DNA from: Homarus americanus
Taxonomy: Eukaryota > Arthropoda > Malacostraca > Decapoda > Nephropidae
Length of the DNA stretch: 64,000 bases
Direction of reading: 5' to 3'
NCBI RefSeq assembly: GCF_018991925.1
Contig: NW_024725521.1
Span: 1 to 64,000 of the forward strand
The notes under the pieces are model-generated. The model saw only the letters and a program-made list of their open reading frames with translations, was not told where the DNA came from and searched no databases. A program made the translations under genes and the position numbers. This document shows, piece after piece, positions 39,677-51,969 of the stretch (positions are counted from its first letter, which is position 1; each line of letters begins with the position of its first letter).

Positions 39677-39680
<4 letters not shown>
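38915..39680 (+). mobile_element. Solo LTR (probably Gypsy-type)
   Basis: It begins TGTTACGACC and ends GGCGTAACA, i.e. TG...CA with longer inverted ends (TGTTACG/CGTAACA). The 766 bp carry TATATATA at 39175-39182 and TCAGTCC at about 39209, an arthropod TATA-initiator pair. No adjoining primer-binding site or gag/pol was found. The right edge runs directly into a (TA)n array, so target duplication cannot be checked. Confidence 0.6.

Positions 39681-39767
<87 letters not shown>
39681..39767. repeat. (TA)n microsatellite
   Basis: TA array starting exactly at the LTR end. Confidence 0.97.
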
Positions 39768-39769
<2 letters not shown>

Positions 39770-39819
39770 CATGTAAATCCACAATGAAAACGTGGATAAG
39801 ATAAATCTTGATTTTATCA

Positions 39820-39821
<2 letters not shown>

Positions 39822-39907
<86 letters not shown>
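39822..39907. repeat. (TA)n microsatellite
   Basis: Second TA array separated by 54 bp that contain an ATCTTGATTTTATCAAGAT palindrome. Confidence 0.97.
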
Positions 39908-39910
<3 letters not shown>

Positions 39911-40949
39911 CAGCATATTACAGTATTGTAAGGTCAGGATTGGTGCCTATTAGGACTGGGTTAGATATGGGGCCTCTTAGGGATCGACTGGGAACCACGC
40001 GACAGCAGAAACTGGGTCGCTTGCCTTGACTTAACAGCTTTACTTATGGTGTTCTGTTGGCGGTGTGCACACTAGCAGCGGTCGTCGTCGGTGAGGTGAA
40101 GATGAGGAGGAAGGGAAGATGTGTAAGAATAGGAAGGGGGAGGAAGAGGAGTTGGCGCATGTCCTCGGCTACCTGGCTGCTCTACAGTAGTGGTGCTTCC
40201 TCCCTGTCACTAGCCATTGATTGATTGGTTGATGTTTAAATGGCTTCTGACTGGCAACATTTTAAAGTCTTCCACAGCCTCTCATCCTCGTGATCACTGG
40301 CGACTGCACTGTTGGCGTTGGTTTGTGTTGAAGCCTGTACAGCTGCTACTACTACTACTACTATTGCTGTTGTTACGATTACTATTGTTGTTATCAAGGT
40401 CTAAAATATTATTTTATCCTTGGTTGTTACTAGTACTATTGTTGTTACTTCTACTATTGTTGTTACTTGTACTACTATTGTTGTTACTTGCACTACTATT
40501 GTTGTTACTTGTACTACTATTGTCATTGTTACTACTACTACTACTACTATTGTCATTGTTACTGCTAATACAATTTGCTGGTGGTGCTGTTGTCAAATGC
40601 TGTTAATGGATAGAGAAAGAATTGTTTGATATTATTGGCTAGGTGGTTAAGTGTTAACATTATTTCGTGCTCGACTATAAATCAGAACCCGGATTCCGAG
40701 ATTCGTTTGTCATTTTTTCTTTAACTAGAGATATATGAATACGCGTCATTACAGTAGAGTCTCAGTTGAGAGCGACACCATTTTATCTGATAATTTTGTT
40801 TGGTAGCTCAAGTTAGTCCGTTAAACGTGTTTCCACAGCCCTAAGTTACGTATGAGTGTTTGACATTGGGCAGTGAGCTCGTTGACTTTAAAATGTTATT
40901 ACCGAGCTTCAACAGCTAAGGTCTTTAAGCGCGTACCGGTACATAAGGT
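39908..40949. other. Intergenic with imperfect ACT/GTT trinucleotide tract
   Basis: A long imperfect trinucleotide tract (ACT, TTGTTAC units) runs about 40338-40570. No gene is visible; long open frames here are repeat translations. Confidence 0.5.
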
Positions 40950-41455
40950 TTTTTTTTTTTATTACATCAGTCCGTCAACAAAAGATGACCTCTCGTACGT
41001 CTATGGGAAAGGGTCGCGGAAAGGGGACGTGATTGCTGCCCGTATCATCATTGGCTATGACTTTGCTTGGGAGATTGGCATCCCCGCATCCCCTGAGCAA
41101 CGCTCTTGTGCATTATGCAGAAGACCCGACAGCCGCACCCTTATCCACTACCTCCTAAGATGTCCCCACACACAACGCTTCCATGACGCCTGCTGGACCA
41201 CCACTCCACGACCCCCTGACGGAGACACGATGATCCTCCCCATACTGGCCAGATATGTAAATAACATTAATTATGTGTTAAAGGAATATCCATCCTTCCT
41301 TAGGCTTTAATAAGCCCTTTATAATATTTATACTGTATATACTTGTGACACTTGCCAGATGCTTCTGGTGTTATTGTACAGGGGTACATAGTGACAGCAC
41401 TAGGATCCCGCTTCCTCTATCAAGGAATAAACAATTGAAATTGAAATTGAAAAAT
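40950..41455 (+). pseudogene. Non-LTR retrotransposon 3' end (RNase H-distal, zinc-binding tail)
   Basis: Frame with SYVYGKGSRKGDVIAARIII, a CALC...H-x4-C type cluster (RSCALCRRPDS then LIHYLLRCPHTQRFHDAC) and a stop at about 41308. The zinc-binding CxxC...HxxxxC tail is typical of I/Jockey-group LINE proteins with RNase H. The 3' end finishes in TTGAAATTGAAATTGAAA repeats, a typical LINE tail. The element is 5'-truncated. Confidence 0.75.
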
Positions 41456-42589
41456 TGAACAAAAGATGGTGATGTACTGTAGATTCGTGGCCACTCATAT
41501 GATTAAGTTTTAATTGTGAAAATGCACTCTTACCCCATCTGTTGACAACTAACACAGACAGCCATAAATCATTTAAACCAGTTAATACTAACGCCATCTG
41601 TTGTAATGTAAACAAAATCTGCAACGGAAATTCATAAGGCAGGGTAGCTGTGTTGACCCAGCAATATGACGTCATCAGCGGGCGGAGTTTTGACATGGCC
41701 AAACAACCTTCTAACAAGTTACAACCTATCTACATGTACGGGGCCCCGCCCACTGAACCATATTTGCGGTTGGCAAAGAGCCGTTTTCTGTCAGTCACTA
41801 GCGGTGACAACACAGAGAATTGAACACTAAAAATATTTCATTTTTATTTGTATCTTGTATGTTGAGTGAAATGTTAAAATGAGAGACTAAAATGGATTTT
41901 CATTGATAACAAACTGGTCTAAATTGGGATATTTGTATAGTTAGTGAAATATTGTAGTATTATACCGAGATAATTTCTACTTTGAGGGATAGTTTTTTAC
42001 AGAAAGCGAGACCACGTTGAACAAGAGAGACAGAGCCGTGAGACAGACACCGTTGACTATACACAGCAGTCATCATCAGATACAACTAAAACCAACACCA
42101 TACACACAAGCATGGCAGCAGACCACCTATTATAACATCAACAACCTCGCCCTACCCTAACGATAACACTAAGTCTCTACGTTGAGGTTGGGTTAGGTAG
42201 TAGCTGGTAGTTAACACGTAACCTATTGTGGAATAAATTACGTAAACCGAACAAAAATTAAGTCTATTTTTACAATGTTTTAATGTTGATTTGATTTAAT
42301 TGTTACAACATGTAAAAAAGCGAGGTCGTGAAATATACTGTACTGTACTAGGTTCCGGACTTAACTTTGGCAGCATTAGGTAACGATCAGCGTTATATAC
42401 TGTACTGCAGGGAGTATAGTACAGTACGGTATTTCGTATGAGTTTTATTTAATGTTGGACTAATGTGATTATGAACGTAATTACGCCTCTCTCTTTCTCT
42501 CTCTCTCGCTCTCTCTCTCTGCTACATCATCAAACAAACGCGAAGACTTCACTTTAATATCTTGAAGGGGTTCCTTCTCATTATAAGTG
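41456..42589. other. Intergenic, no gene seen
   Basis: Contains GC-rich GGGGCCCCGCCC at about 41740 and a (TC)n tract at 42487-42520. No exon is supported. Confidence 0.4.
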
Positions 42590-42860
42590 TTCCAGTTGGT
42601 CAAGTGTAGCCTTTACCTTCTATTCTGCCACACATAATTTTGTTAGCCATCCTGTTGTTATCAGCCATCTCAGACAATATGACTATACCACACTCGATAG
42701 AATGAGCTGACCAGTGTCTAGTCTCAATGTAAAAGTGTGTCGTCTTCTCCAGTGATGTTCTTGAATTGTAAAACACATTCTGTCTAATATTTGGATCGGC
42801 GTCCAGGTGTCGCAGCCATACAACGCAACAGGTTATCAACACATTGTAGCTATATTCTTA
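42590..42860 (-). pseudogene. RTE-like LINE C-terminal relic
   Basis: Reverse-strand frames give LYGCDTWTP and, in another frame, MADNNRMANKIMCGRIEGKG, which resemble the 'LLYGCETWT' and 'RMxDNRMxKKxLxGxLEGKR' ends of RTE/BovB-type polymerases. Frame changes show decay. Confidence 0.45.
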
Positions 42861-44699
42861 ATTTAATTGAAATGATATGTTTCTTCTTGTGATTTTTGTA
42901 TTCAGCCATACACTCTTCCACTTGTAGATGCAACCGTGTAAAATGTACAATCACCAGTTAATAAGAACGAGTAGAATATAGTTTTAAAAATCATCAAAAC
43001 TGTTGGAACATAATGTAGCTACAGTCAATATGAACCGAGACCCGTGAAGGTTAGTGCAGTAGCAGTTTATTATTGAGTTATCTTATGGAACATGTGGTTG
43101 TAGAGGGAAAACAGAAACTAAGCTCAAGGCAAATATTCTATCTCTCCACTTAACTGATATTATTTCTTCCAATATATAAATAAAGAAAAGTCTCTGTGGT
43201 CTTCAACACTGGAGGAGTAAAGTGAGGTGTTCAGTGAGAAAGAAGCCACGTTGGATGTGCTGTAGGTGTGAAAAGAATGATTGTACTTTAGGCTGAAATT
43301 TATGAAGATGTAATTAATTTTCAGGACTTTCGATTCCGTAATAGTTTAGGGTGGAAGGGGGTACGAGGGGCACTAGGGGGGAGTGGGTCATACAATACAG
43401 CTTTAAGAAAGAAGACTACTGTGCCTAACGTGGTGGTCCCCCCTTTAGATAATATAAGCCCCAGCTTGACTCAAATATTCAGCAAAACAATCCAAGAGCT
43501 TATTTGTTTATAGAGTAAAAAAAAACACCGTCCGGCGGGAAGTGGCGCCTCATCTAGTTTTTGTTTGTTTACACCAAACGTCATGGGGAGAGGAACACTC
43601 TACTGCCCCATCCTTCTCTTTTGGCCCGAATTCATTGTCATATTAGTATTCAAAACCTCGGATGTGGTGTAACAACGGCGAGAGGATTGTTGGGGGATGT
43701 CCCGGGTAGTTGTGGACAAGGGACCCAACAGTGGCAGGCCTCTCCTGCTCGACACAAGTGATTTTACACGTTGCCTCACAGCTAAGGGCAAGACCTGCCC
43801 GGGAATATCCTCTACCAGGAGAGGTGGCTTCAGCAGGTGTCTCCTGCTCTTCTATGCTTCGTCTAGTCACTCTAGTGCTTACGTTTGTGGGTCTTCCTGG
43901 GCGTGAGGGTCATATCCCCAGGCTCGCCACACTCCTCGCCGCTCTTAGCACCCCCTGCTGTTCGGCTGACCTACACTGTTCTCTGGTTTTCTGTAGTTTG
44001 TGTTAATAAGGTTTCGAAAAATGGCTTCTTGTGAGACAGCAGCAGAGGCAGCGAACATTTCTTGAGTTCCGCATCACCACCTGCTGTTAGGGGAGGCGGG
44101 TACAGCAGATGCAGGGAGTGATCAACCAGGGGTGGAGAGCACCTATGACTCAGTGGTTCACTGAGATCATCCCCACCAAGGAAAGTATCCATTCCGTTGT
44201 CCCTTTTCTCGTGCGTTTCCGGAATAACATGACTTAAAATGATTATAGAATTATTCTCCCCCTAGAAAACAAGATTCATGTGCCTTCACGTGCATACTTT
44301 CTTGGTACCGCACAGTGATCAGTGAGGAGGGCTGAGCTTGTTGTTATCATGCCGAACTATAAAAATGTATAAAATACACTTGTTGGGTAAATAATAAATA
44401 TCAGAAAAAACTGAATATTTTGAACATATTAAAGTTGAGGGCTAATCAGTTGGCATAATATTAATTTAGTCCTTTAGGCACAGTTTGAACGTTAAAGTTA
44501 CACAAATTCACTCACTCGCAAGTTGTAAAGACAGTATCGTGTCAAATGTGAACCCCTAATATGATCCCTTAAAGATACTGTAGGTATAAATAAAATCTCT
44601 TCCTTGGCTGGTGAGTGTTTATCACACCCCGTCACCGTAGTCGTCCTTGTCGCTGTCAGCAATAGATATTCACTTCTGTTGTTTAAGTTCTCAAGGGGT
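42861..44699. other. Intergenic, no gene seen
   Basis: A less AT-rich interval around 43550-44200 has several overlapping frames on both strands, but no domain, splice logic or start context to support one. Confidence 0.35.
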
Positions 44700-44885
44700 C
44701 ATACTTGGGTATCCCCCCTCCCTCCCCCCCAACAGGTGATTCTTGGTCCCCCCCTTCCTCCCCCCCCAACAGGTGATTCTTGGTCCCCCCTCCCCCCCCA
44801 ACAGGTGATTCTTGGTCCCCCTCCTTCCTCCCCCCCAACAGGTGATTCTTGGTCCCCCCTCCCTCTTACAGGGGATTTTTGGGTA
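44700..44885. repeat. C-rich minisatellite
   Basis: Four to five units of about 30-37 bp, each AACAGGTGATTCTTGGTCCC followed by a C/T-rich stretch. Strand asymmetry is strong (G-rich on the other strand). Confidence 0.9.
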
Positions 44886-44929
44886 CACTAACAGGTAATT
44901 ATATAAGAGGAACTACATATTACTGTGGG

Positions 44930-45295
44930 TGACTGTGTGGTGTGAGTGACTGTGTGGTGTGAGTGACTGTGTGGTGTGAGTGACTGTGGTGTGGATCATT
45001 GCGGGGTCCTCACGCACCTCAAGAATCTCGGACTACATGACCTTACTTAGCATGCAAGAATTATTATGGCTGCATAGTACTAGACTTGTCTCCGTAAGCA
45101 TGTGTACCCTGAATGTGCGTGTGTGTTTGACTGTCTAAGTGTGTGTCTGGCTTTGTGTGTGTGTGTGTATTGTGTCAGTGGGGGTAGTGATGATAGTTGT
45201 AGTAGTAGTGGTGGTGGTAGTGGTAGTAGTAGTGGTGTTGGTAGTGGTAGTAGTGGAGGTATTGTTGGTAGTAGTATAGTAGTAGTGGTGAAGCC
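44930..45295. repeat. GTGACTGTGTGGTGTGA units and (GTA/GTG)n tract
   Basis: A 17-bp minisatellite at about 44930-44993 and a GTAGTAGTGGTG trinucleotide tract at 45180-45290. Confidence 0.85.
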
Positions 45296-45531
45296 GTAGA
45301 CAGGTGATGGTGACCTTGGCCAGCCTCTGCCCTCACCTGTTGGTGCTCCCCAGTGCTGTGTATAACCTCAGCTCTTCTATAACGTTTATCTCCCTCTGTA
45401 TTAATATCTGATACCTGACCCTGTATATTCTACGAGAACATGAAACACCCCATATTACCCTCTTCTTATATTTTGTAGAAGTCATTTATTCTCCAAAATA
45501 ATCAATATCCTAAGAACTACAAATATTTAAT

Positions 45532-46824
<1,293 letters not shown>

Positions 46825-46892
46825 ACAGGATTAGCCCACCAGGGCACAGGTCAATGACCCACAGCAGGACCTGGGGGCGAAAATATAAAACA

Positions 46893-46927
<35 letters not shown>

Positions 46928-47195
46928 TAATAAAAACTCATAAAAAATCATAAAATAATATTAAATAAAAATATAATAATAATAATAATAATAATAATAG
47001 ACCATAAAAAATAAAAAAAAGATCAATAGTGAGAAACCATATGCTAAGTACTGTATGTTGTGTTGACAATAAGAGAAACAATTGAGACCCTGCAGTTGTG
47101 TGTAAATGAGGCAGAAAGTCAGATCAGCAACCTAGGACTTGGTCACAATTTTCGTGAAGCCATATGGCAGCAGGGTCTACCATTAGACAATACAT
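46825..47195 (+). repeat. Composite (ATT)n repeat, copy 4, fused to a LINE
   Basis: Read on this strand: AGGATTAGCCCACCAGGGCA, the GACCCAC block, (AAT)n at about 46894-46927 and 46974-46998, the AGAGAAACAATTGAGACCCT block, and CATATGGCAGCAGGGTCTAC. This is the reverse complement of copies 2, 3 and 5. It runs directly into LINE coding sequence at about 47200. Confidence 0.8.
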
Positions 47196-48372
47196 CTTTA
47201 CAGACTCCCAGTTTGGATTTAGAGCTAGAAGGTCGACTGAGAGTGCTCTGCTATCCTTGACTAATGACATCTTAAATTCCTTTGATGACAGTCAGTTCAC
47301 AGTCGGAATATTCTTAGACCTCTCTAAAGCCTTCGATACTGTCGACCATACCATCCTCCTTTCAAAGCGTGAACATTACGGCGTTAGGGGCCTATCCCAC
47401 AATTGGTTTTCCTCATCTGTCCAACAGGATGCAGTATGTCTGCTATAATAATCACCAATCTGACTCCTCGCCAATCTTGTATGGCGTCCCCCAAGGTTCC
47501 ATTCTCGGTCCAGTACTGTTTTTGTTGTACATAAACGACATAGTCCACGCCAGCACACTCATAAAATACAACTTATTTGCAGATGATAGTAATTTCTATG
47601 CCAGCAACTCAGACCTCCATTCCTTGATGAGAACTATGAACACTGAATTGACTAAAGTCAGGACTGGGTAATACGTATTAAACTGACCTTAAACCTTGAG
47701 AAAACCCACTACACGATCTTTCACAGAAGAAAAAGTTTACCCCCAGACTTGAACCTCTGTACCTTGGGAATACAGTCCTCAAACGCTAACAAAATACTAA
47801 ATTCCTCGGAGTTATTGTTGACGAGAAACTTAACTGGAGAAACCACATACAAGCCATTCACAGTAAAGTCAATAAACAGTGCTGTATCATGTATCACACT
47901 CGACAGTCACTCACTCTCACAGCAATGAAAGAAATCTATCATGATCTTGTTTACCAACACCTGATACACTGTCACACACTATGGGGGCCTCTGGCTCTTC
48001 AAAAACACAATTCCTCGTTACTGCACAAAAGAGAGTTGTACGGACAATGACCTACTTGAAAAAAAAATCACACAAACGAAAAATTGCTAAATTGAAAATG
48101 CTAAAATTCGAAGATATTAACACCTACTGCTGTGCCCTCTTTGTTTACAAATCTATCAATCATTTGCTTGACAATAATTATTTCCAGTTCCGGAATAATC
48201 AGAGATACAACTTGAGGCACCCAGAGCTACTAAGACCACCCCCATGCGCTCCTCTCAGTCCCAGACCTCCATAAAATATCACAGTGTGGAACAACTTACC
48301 CCCACCCATCCGAGCAAAGACTACGCTCCCTTCCTTTAAATCATCTCTTAAAAAATATCTATTGTCTAAGTA
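47196..48372 (+). pseudogene. CR1/jockey-like LINE reverse transcriptase, frameshifted
   Basis: Polymerase motifs in order: DSQFGFRARRSTESALLSLT, FLDLSKAFDTVDHTILL, GVPQGSILGPVLFLLYINDI, the catalytic FADDS at 47574-47588, then thumb-like sequence and a C-terminal region (NNYFQFRNNQRYNLRHPELL). At least one frame change occurs at about 47400-47450 and others near 47670-47980. The endonuclease part is absent. It is a dead, 5'-truncated copy. The 3' boundary is placed at about 48372. Confidence 0.88.
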
Positions 48373-48397
48373 GTAATATTTCTTGTAATACCTACTA

Positions 48398-48552
48398 TAT
48401 TTTTAGTTTGGTTGGGTTGGGTTTGATTAGGTTGAGCTAGGTTGGGTTAGGTTGAGCTGAGCTGGGTTAGGTTAAGGTAGGTTGGGTTAGATTAGGTTAG
48501 GTTTGATTCTGTTAAGTAAAACTAGGTTGGGTTGGGTTGGGTTGGGTTACAT
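48398..48552. repeat. Degenerate TTAGG/TTGGG telomere-like tract
   Basis: About 150 bp of GGTTAGGTT, GGTTGGGTT and GGTTGAGCT variants just after the LINE end. Each is one or two changes from the arthropod TTAGG telomere repeat. Confidence 0.7.
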
Positions 48553-50849
48553 TAGGGCCTATAGATACACTAGTGAAGCCCACATGACCAATCTCCAGTT
48601 AGAGCCAGTGAGCATCTGAGTGGCAAAAGGCTTAGGGACGAGCTCCAAGTTTAGCCTATACGTGAAGGTAATCGCTGTGTAATCCACCCACTGGGAGGCC
48701 TTACACGTACTACGGCTTTACTATACAATGAACGGAAATTTCTACACTTCCTTAGCCTATGGTGATTGGTCAAATGGGCCCCAGTTCCATTAGACACCCC
48801 ACCCCCCTAACTGAATCTATTACTACCTATTAAGATTGGGTCTCTCAATCCTAATGGTCCTCTCAAATATTAATAGACCCAGTTACAATGGTGCTATTAA
48901 CCTGAATGGTGTCTACTAGGAATGGAGTCTATTAAGAACAGGGCATATTTTTTTCACCCATAACTGAAGATACTAGACACGTGCAGGAGGAAGGAGGGGG
49001 GACAGTAAGAAGCCCCAAATGCGGTGTTGGGTGATATAAGTTCTGTGTGTAGCTATAACATGTGGCGCCCCTCAGTATCTTGTAGCGAAAAAAAAAAATA
49101 TGAAGCGTAGAAATGTCCCTCGTAATTACCCTCCCATTGATTCACCACAGATTCAAAGTGAAGAAAAGTGTCATCTACATATCGCTTGTTACACGTCAAG
49201 AAGTCAGGGAACATTGTACGTCGGTTTATAGAAGACCTAGTACGTATAGGCCTACAGGATTAACTACCAGATACCACTCCCTCGTACAAGTGTCCTGTAC
49301 AAAAGGAACCTAATATCCGCCTTAGTCACGAGGGCTTACAATATTGGCTCATGTTATTGTCAATTTCATCTTGAAGTAAAATATTAAATCTCAATGGCTT
49401 CCCGCTTAACTTTGTTGATACTTATAGGGAAACAACTCTCTAATTCACTCAAACCTCACACTCAGCCACCAATGCCAGCAAAGCCTTAGTATATTATCCA
49501 GTACAGTACCAAAGACCTTGTAGCTATGGTAGTTGCTAATTATGAGTGGCACTGAGAGGTGTTCTGTATAGCTTAAGTTGTCAATTCGGATTCAGTAAGT
49601 TATCTTAAACATACTGTCCAATGTTTCTGCATATATTTTCTTTTCAGGAGGACTTTTGATAAATTCATTGTTTCAAACTTGTTCCGAAACTATTACACAA
49701 AAATATGCCAACATATGATTCAACTCTTTTTAAATTTCTAAGTTTGTAGGTGAAAACACAGGTCCAGGGTGGTCAAACCTAGTGTATATACAGGGAGGGA
49801 GGGCTGTGTTGTTTGGGGAGTGGAGAAGCAGCTCCACACACCAACTTGTGGCCACTAACAGGCTTAGCGCCACAACTCACGATTCTTTGGCAGGTTTCCC
49901 GTAATGTCGTCGGTGTTCTTTCACAAGTGTCACTGTTGTTGTATATTTACCAAGAGCTAATTTATGACCACAACTCACTGACGTTTGTATAAGTTTATAT
50001 CTTCATGGTGGTATGGTATCATGTTTACTTGAAGGAGGGGGTTGACTTGCAGGTTTTGACCGCAGGTGTTGAGAGTGAACACGGAAGCCAAGAACTAGGC
50101 AGTCCCCGGCGCGAGCACGGGGGAGGGGAGGGTGGTTGGAGGTGGATAGTGTACCGTGGGGCCTCCTTCACACAACGCCCTCAGTGTCGTCTCAGCTGCT
50201 GTATGAGCTGCTGTTTCATGCTAACACTGTGTGTACGCAAGTGATTCGTACGGGACACCAGCTTCATGTGGAACTATCATCACACGTGTGTACAGTGACC
50301 CTTCCTGGTGGCCTTTGCTCTCACTGGGCCATTTAATGTGGTCAGCCGTGTAGTGGTGTTGTGTGTCGTTCCCACACCCCCATACTGTGATAAAACAGTA
50401 CACATGTCAGTGTGACTGGTACAGTTACCTTCAGTGTTGTGAGTGTGGGTGTTATGCCCTGGGAGCGTCCAGGGCGACACAGGTGCTGGAGTGTGTAGAA
50501 AACTCCACAGTGTGCTGGTGGTGGTCGCCTGCCCATGGCTACTGACCGACTACCCATATACACTGCTACTTAACATCTTCCTATCTTTCTTCTCCGTAAG
50601 TCATTGTATAACCTTTGCACGTCCTCATGTAGAAATAACTTTTAAACACGATGACGCGATCTACAGGCTACCAACCATCCACTCAAACATTTCATCCTTA
50701 GTCTCTGTTTTAGGTGTTAGGAAGATACAGTAGTGGCGGCGATAAGTCTCAGATTTGATTTAATATCTGTATCAGATTATAATTAACCACCAGGATAAGA
50801 TCACAAGTACTGCAACAAGAGATTACCAATTTTATATTTTATCTAGTTA
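48553..50849. other. Intergenic, no gene seen
   Basis: Two long intervals with overlapping weak frames (notably 50000-50560, GTGTG-rich and less AT-rich). No splice-consistent exon was recognised. Confidence 0.35.
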
Positions 50850-51100
50850 TAGTTGGTCTATTGTTGGTGTAATAGTCAGCATGTTTCCCTCGCAAGCGAG
50901 CGGACCCGTGTTCGATCCCCGGGCAGGGTGAAACGCCATTTGCTTCTGTCTACCCAGCAGTAATGGGGACCTGGATGTTAACCATTACCCCGGATCGTGT
51001 TCCGGGGTAATGGTTAGCCAGTGCAGTTGGCGAGTTGTCCGGTCTTCTCGGACTATTCCTTGACACTGGGTCATGCAACTCGTTAACTCAAGGTGTGGTT
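50850..51100 (+). mobile_element. tRNA-derived SINE
   Basis: A-box-like TAATAGTCAGCATG and B-box TGTTCGATCCC about 50 bp apart give a tRNA-like head. The body contains a perfect 16-bp hairpin (50979-50994 with 51001-51016). The cloverleaf is not intact, so it is a SINE, not a tRNA gene. Confidence 0.65.
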
Positions 51101-51491
51101 GTGTTGGCGACAGCTTCTACACCTTAAACAAGTTCACACCTAGGTGGCCCTGGAGTTACCGTGAGAGGTGTTTGGTCAGAGAGATCTATTGTACGGTTCT
51201 ATTTCGATTTATTGTCATACCAGTATTTGTAAATAAAATGGAGTCGCCAACAACTGATCAGCAGCGTTTATGACTGGGTGCAGGATAAGGATAAAAAAGC
51301 TATCAGTGTGTTAATCAATCAGTTAATGGTTTTAGTTTTGTGAATTAAACAAAGACAGTTTTCCAGGAATAATATGAACTACTCCAGACGCCAGAAGAAT
51401 GGTGCCAGTTCGACCTGGGGCCAGATCGTGAGGATTGGCCACGGTTACCTGTACAGCGCAGCGCTCTCTTGATTGCGCTTCAGTAACGTTC

Positions 51492-51516
51492 CCTAACCTA
51501 ACCTAACCTAACCTAA
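51492..51516. repeat. Interstitial telomere repeat (CCTAA)5
   Basis: Five perfect CCTAA units, the complement of TTAGG. Further AACCTAACC occurs near 51630-51645. Confidence 0.9.
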
Positions 51517-51921
51517 CATTTGCTATTTAGTGTGTTGTGATGAAACATAACTATTCGTGAATATTATGACTTAAGTTGTGCTGCCTTAGTGCCAAATGGT
51601 TAAATGGGCCCCAGTGTTAATAGGCCCCAACCTAACCTAACCATTAGAGTCGGTGGCCAGACGTAATGGGCCCCAGCCTTAAAGGTAAAGTTAGACTAGG
51701 TTAGGGCCGGGGTCCACTTAACCTGTAACCCGTGGTGGTAGTGAGTAAATGAATCTACGTCTCCAAATTACTAAATCATTCACCTCGTGTTAGTTCAATA
51801 TCTGTAAACTAACGAATATTTAAAACATTTGTTAGGCAGCAAACTGTCGTCAATGCGGGTAGACTGATTAGGTATATATTTTATTTACCATCTGTTGTCC
51901 GATAATAATAAGTTAGTTATG

Positions 51922-51969
<48 letters not shown>

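Noticed and set aside
40217..40629. Leu- or Thr/Val-rich open frames over 40.2-40.6 kb
   Set aside because: They are translations of an imperfect trinucleotide tract; no start context, domain or splice site supports them.
43561..44192. Cluster of overlapping frames on both strands
   Set aside because: The interval is simply less AT-rich; none of the frames shows a recognisable domain or consistent exon structure.
50850..50935. Possible tRNA gene
   Set aside because: A and B boxes are present but the acceptor and anticodon stems do not pair, and the sequence continues into a SINE body.
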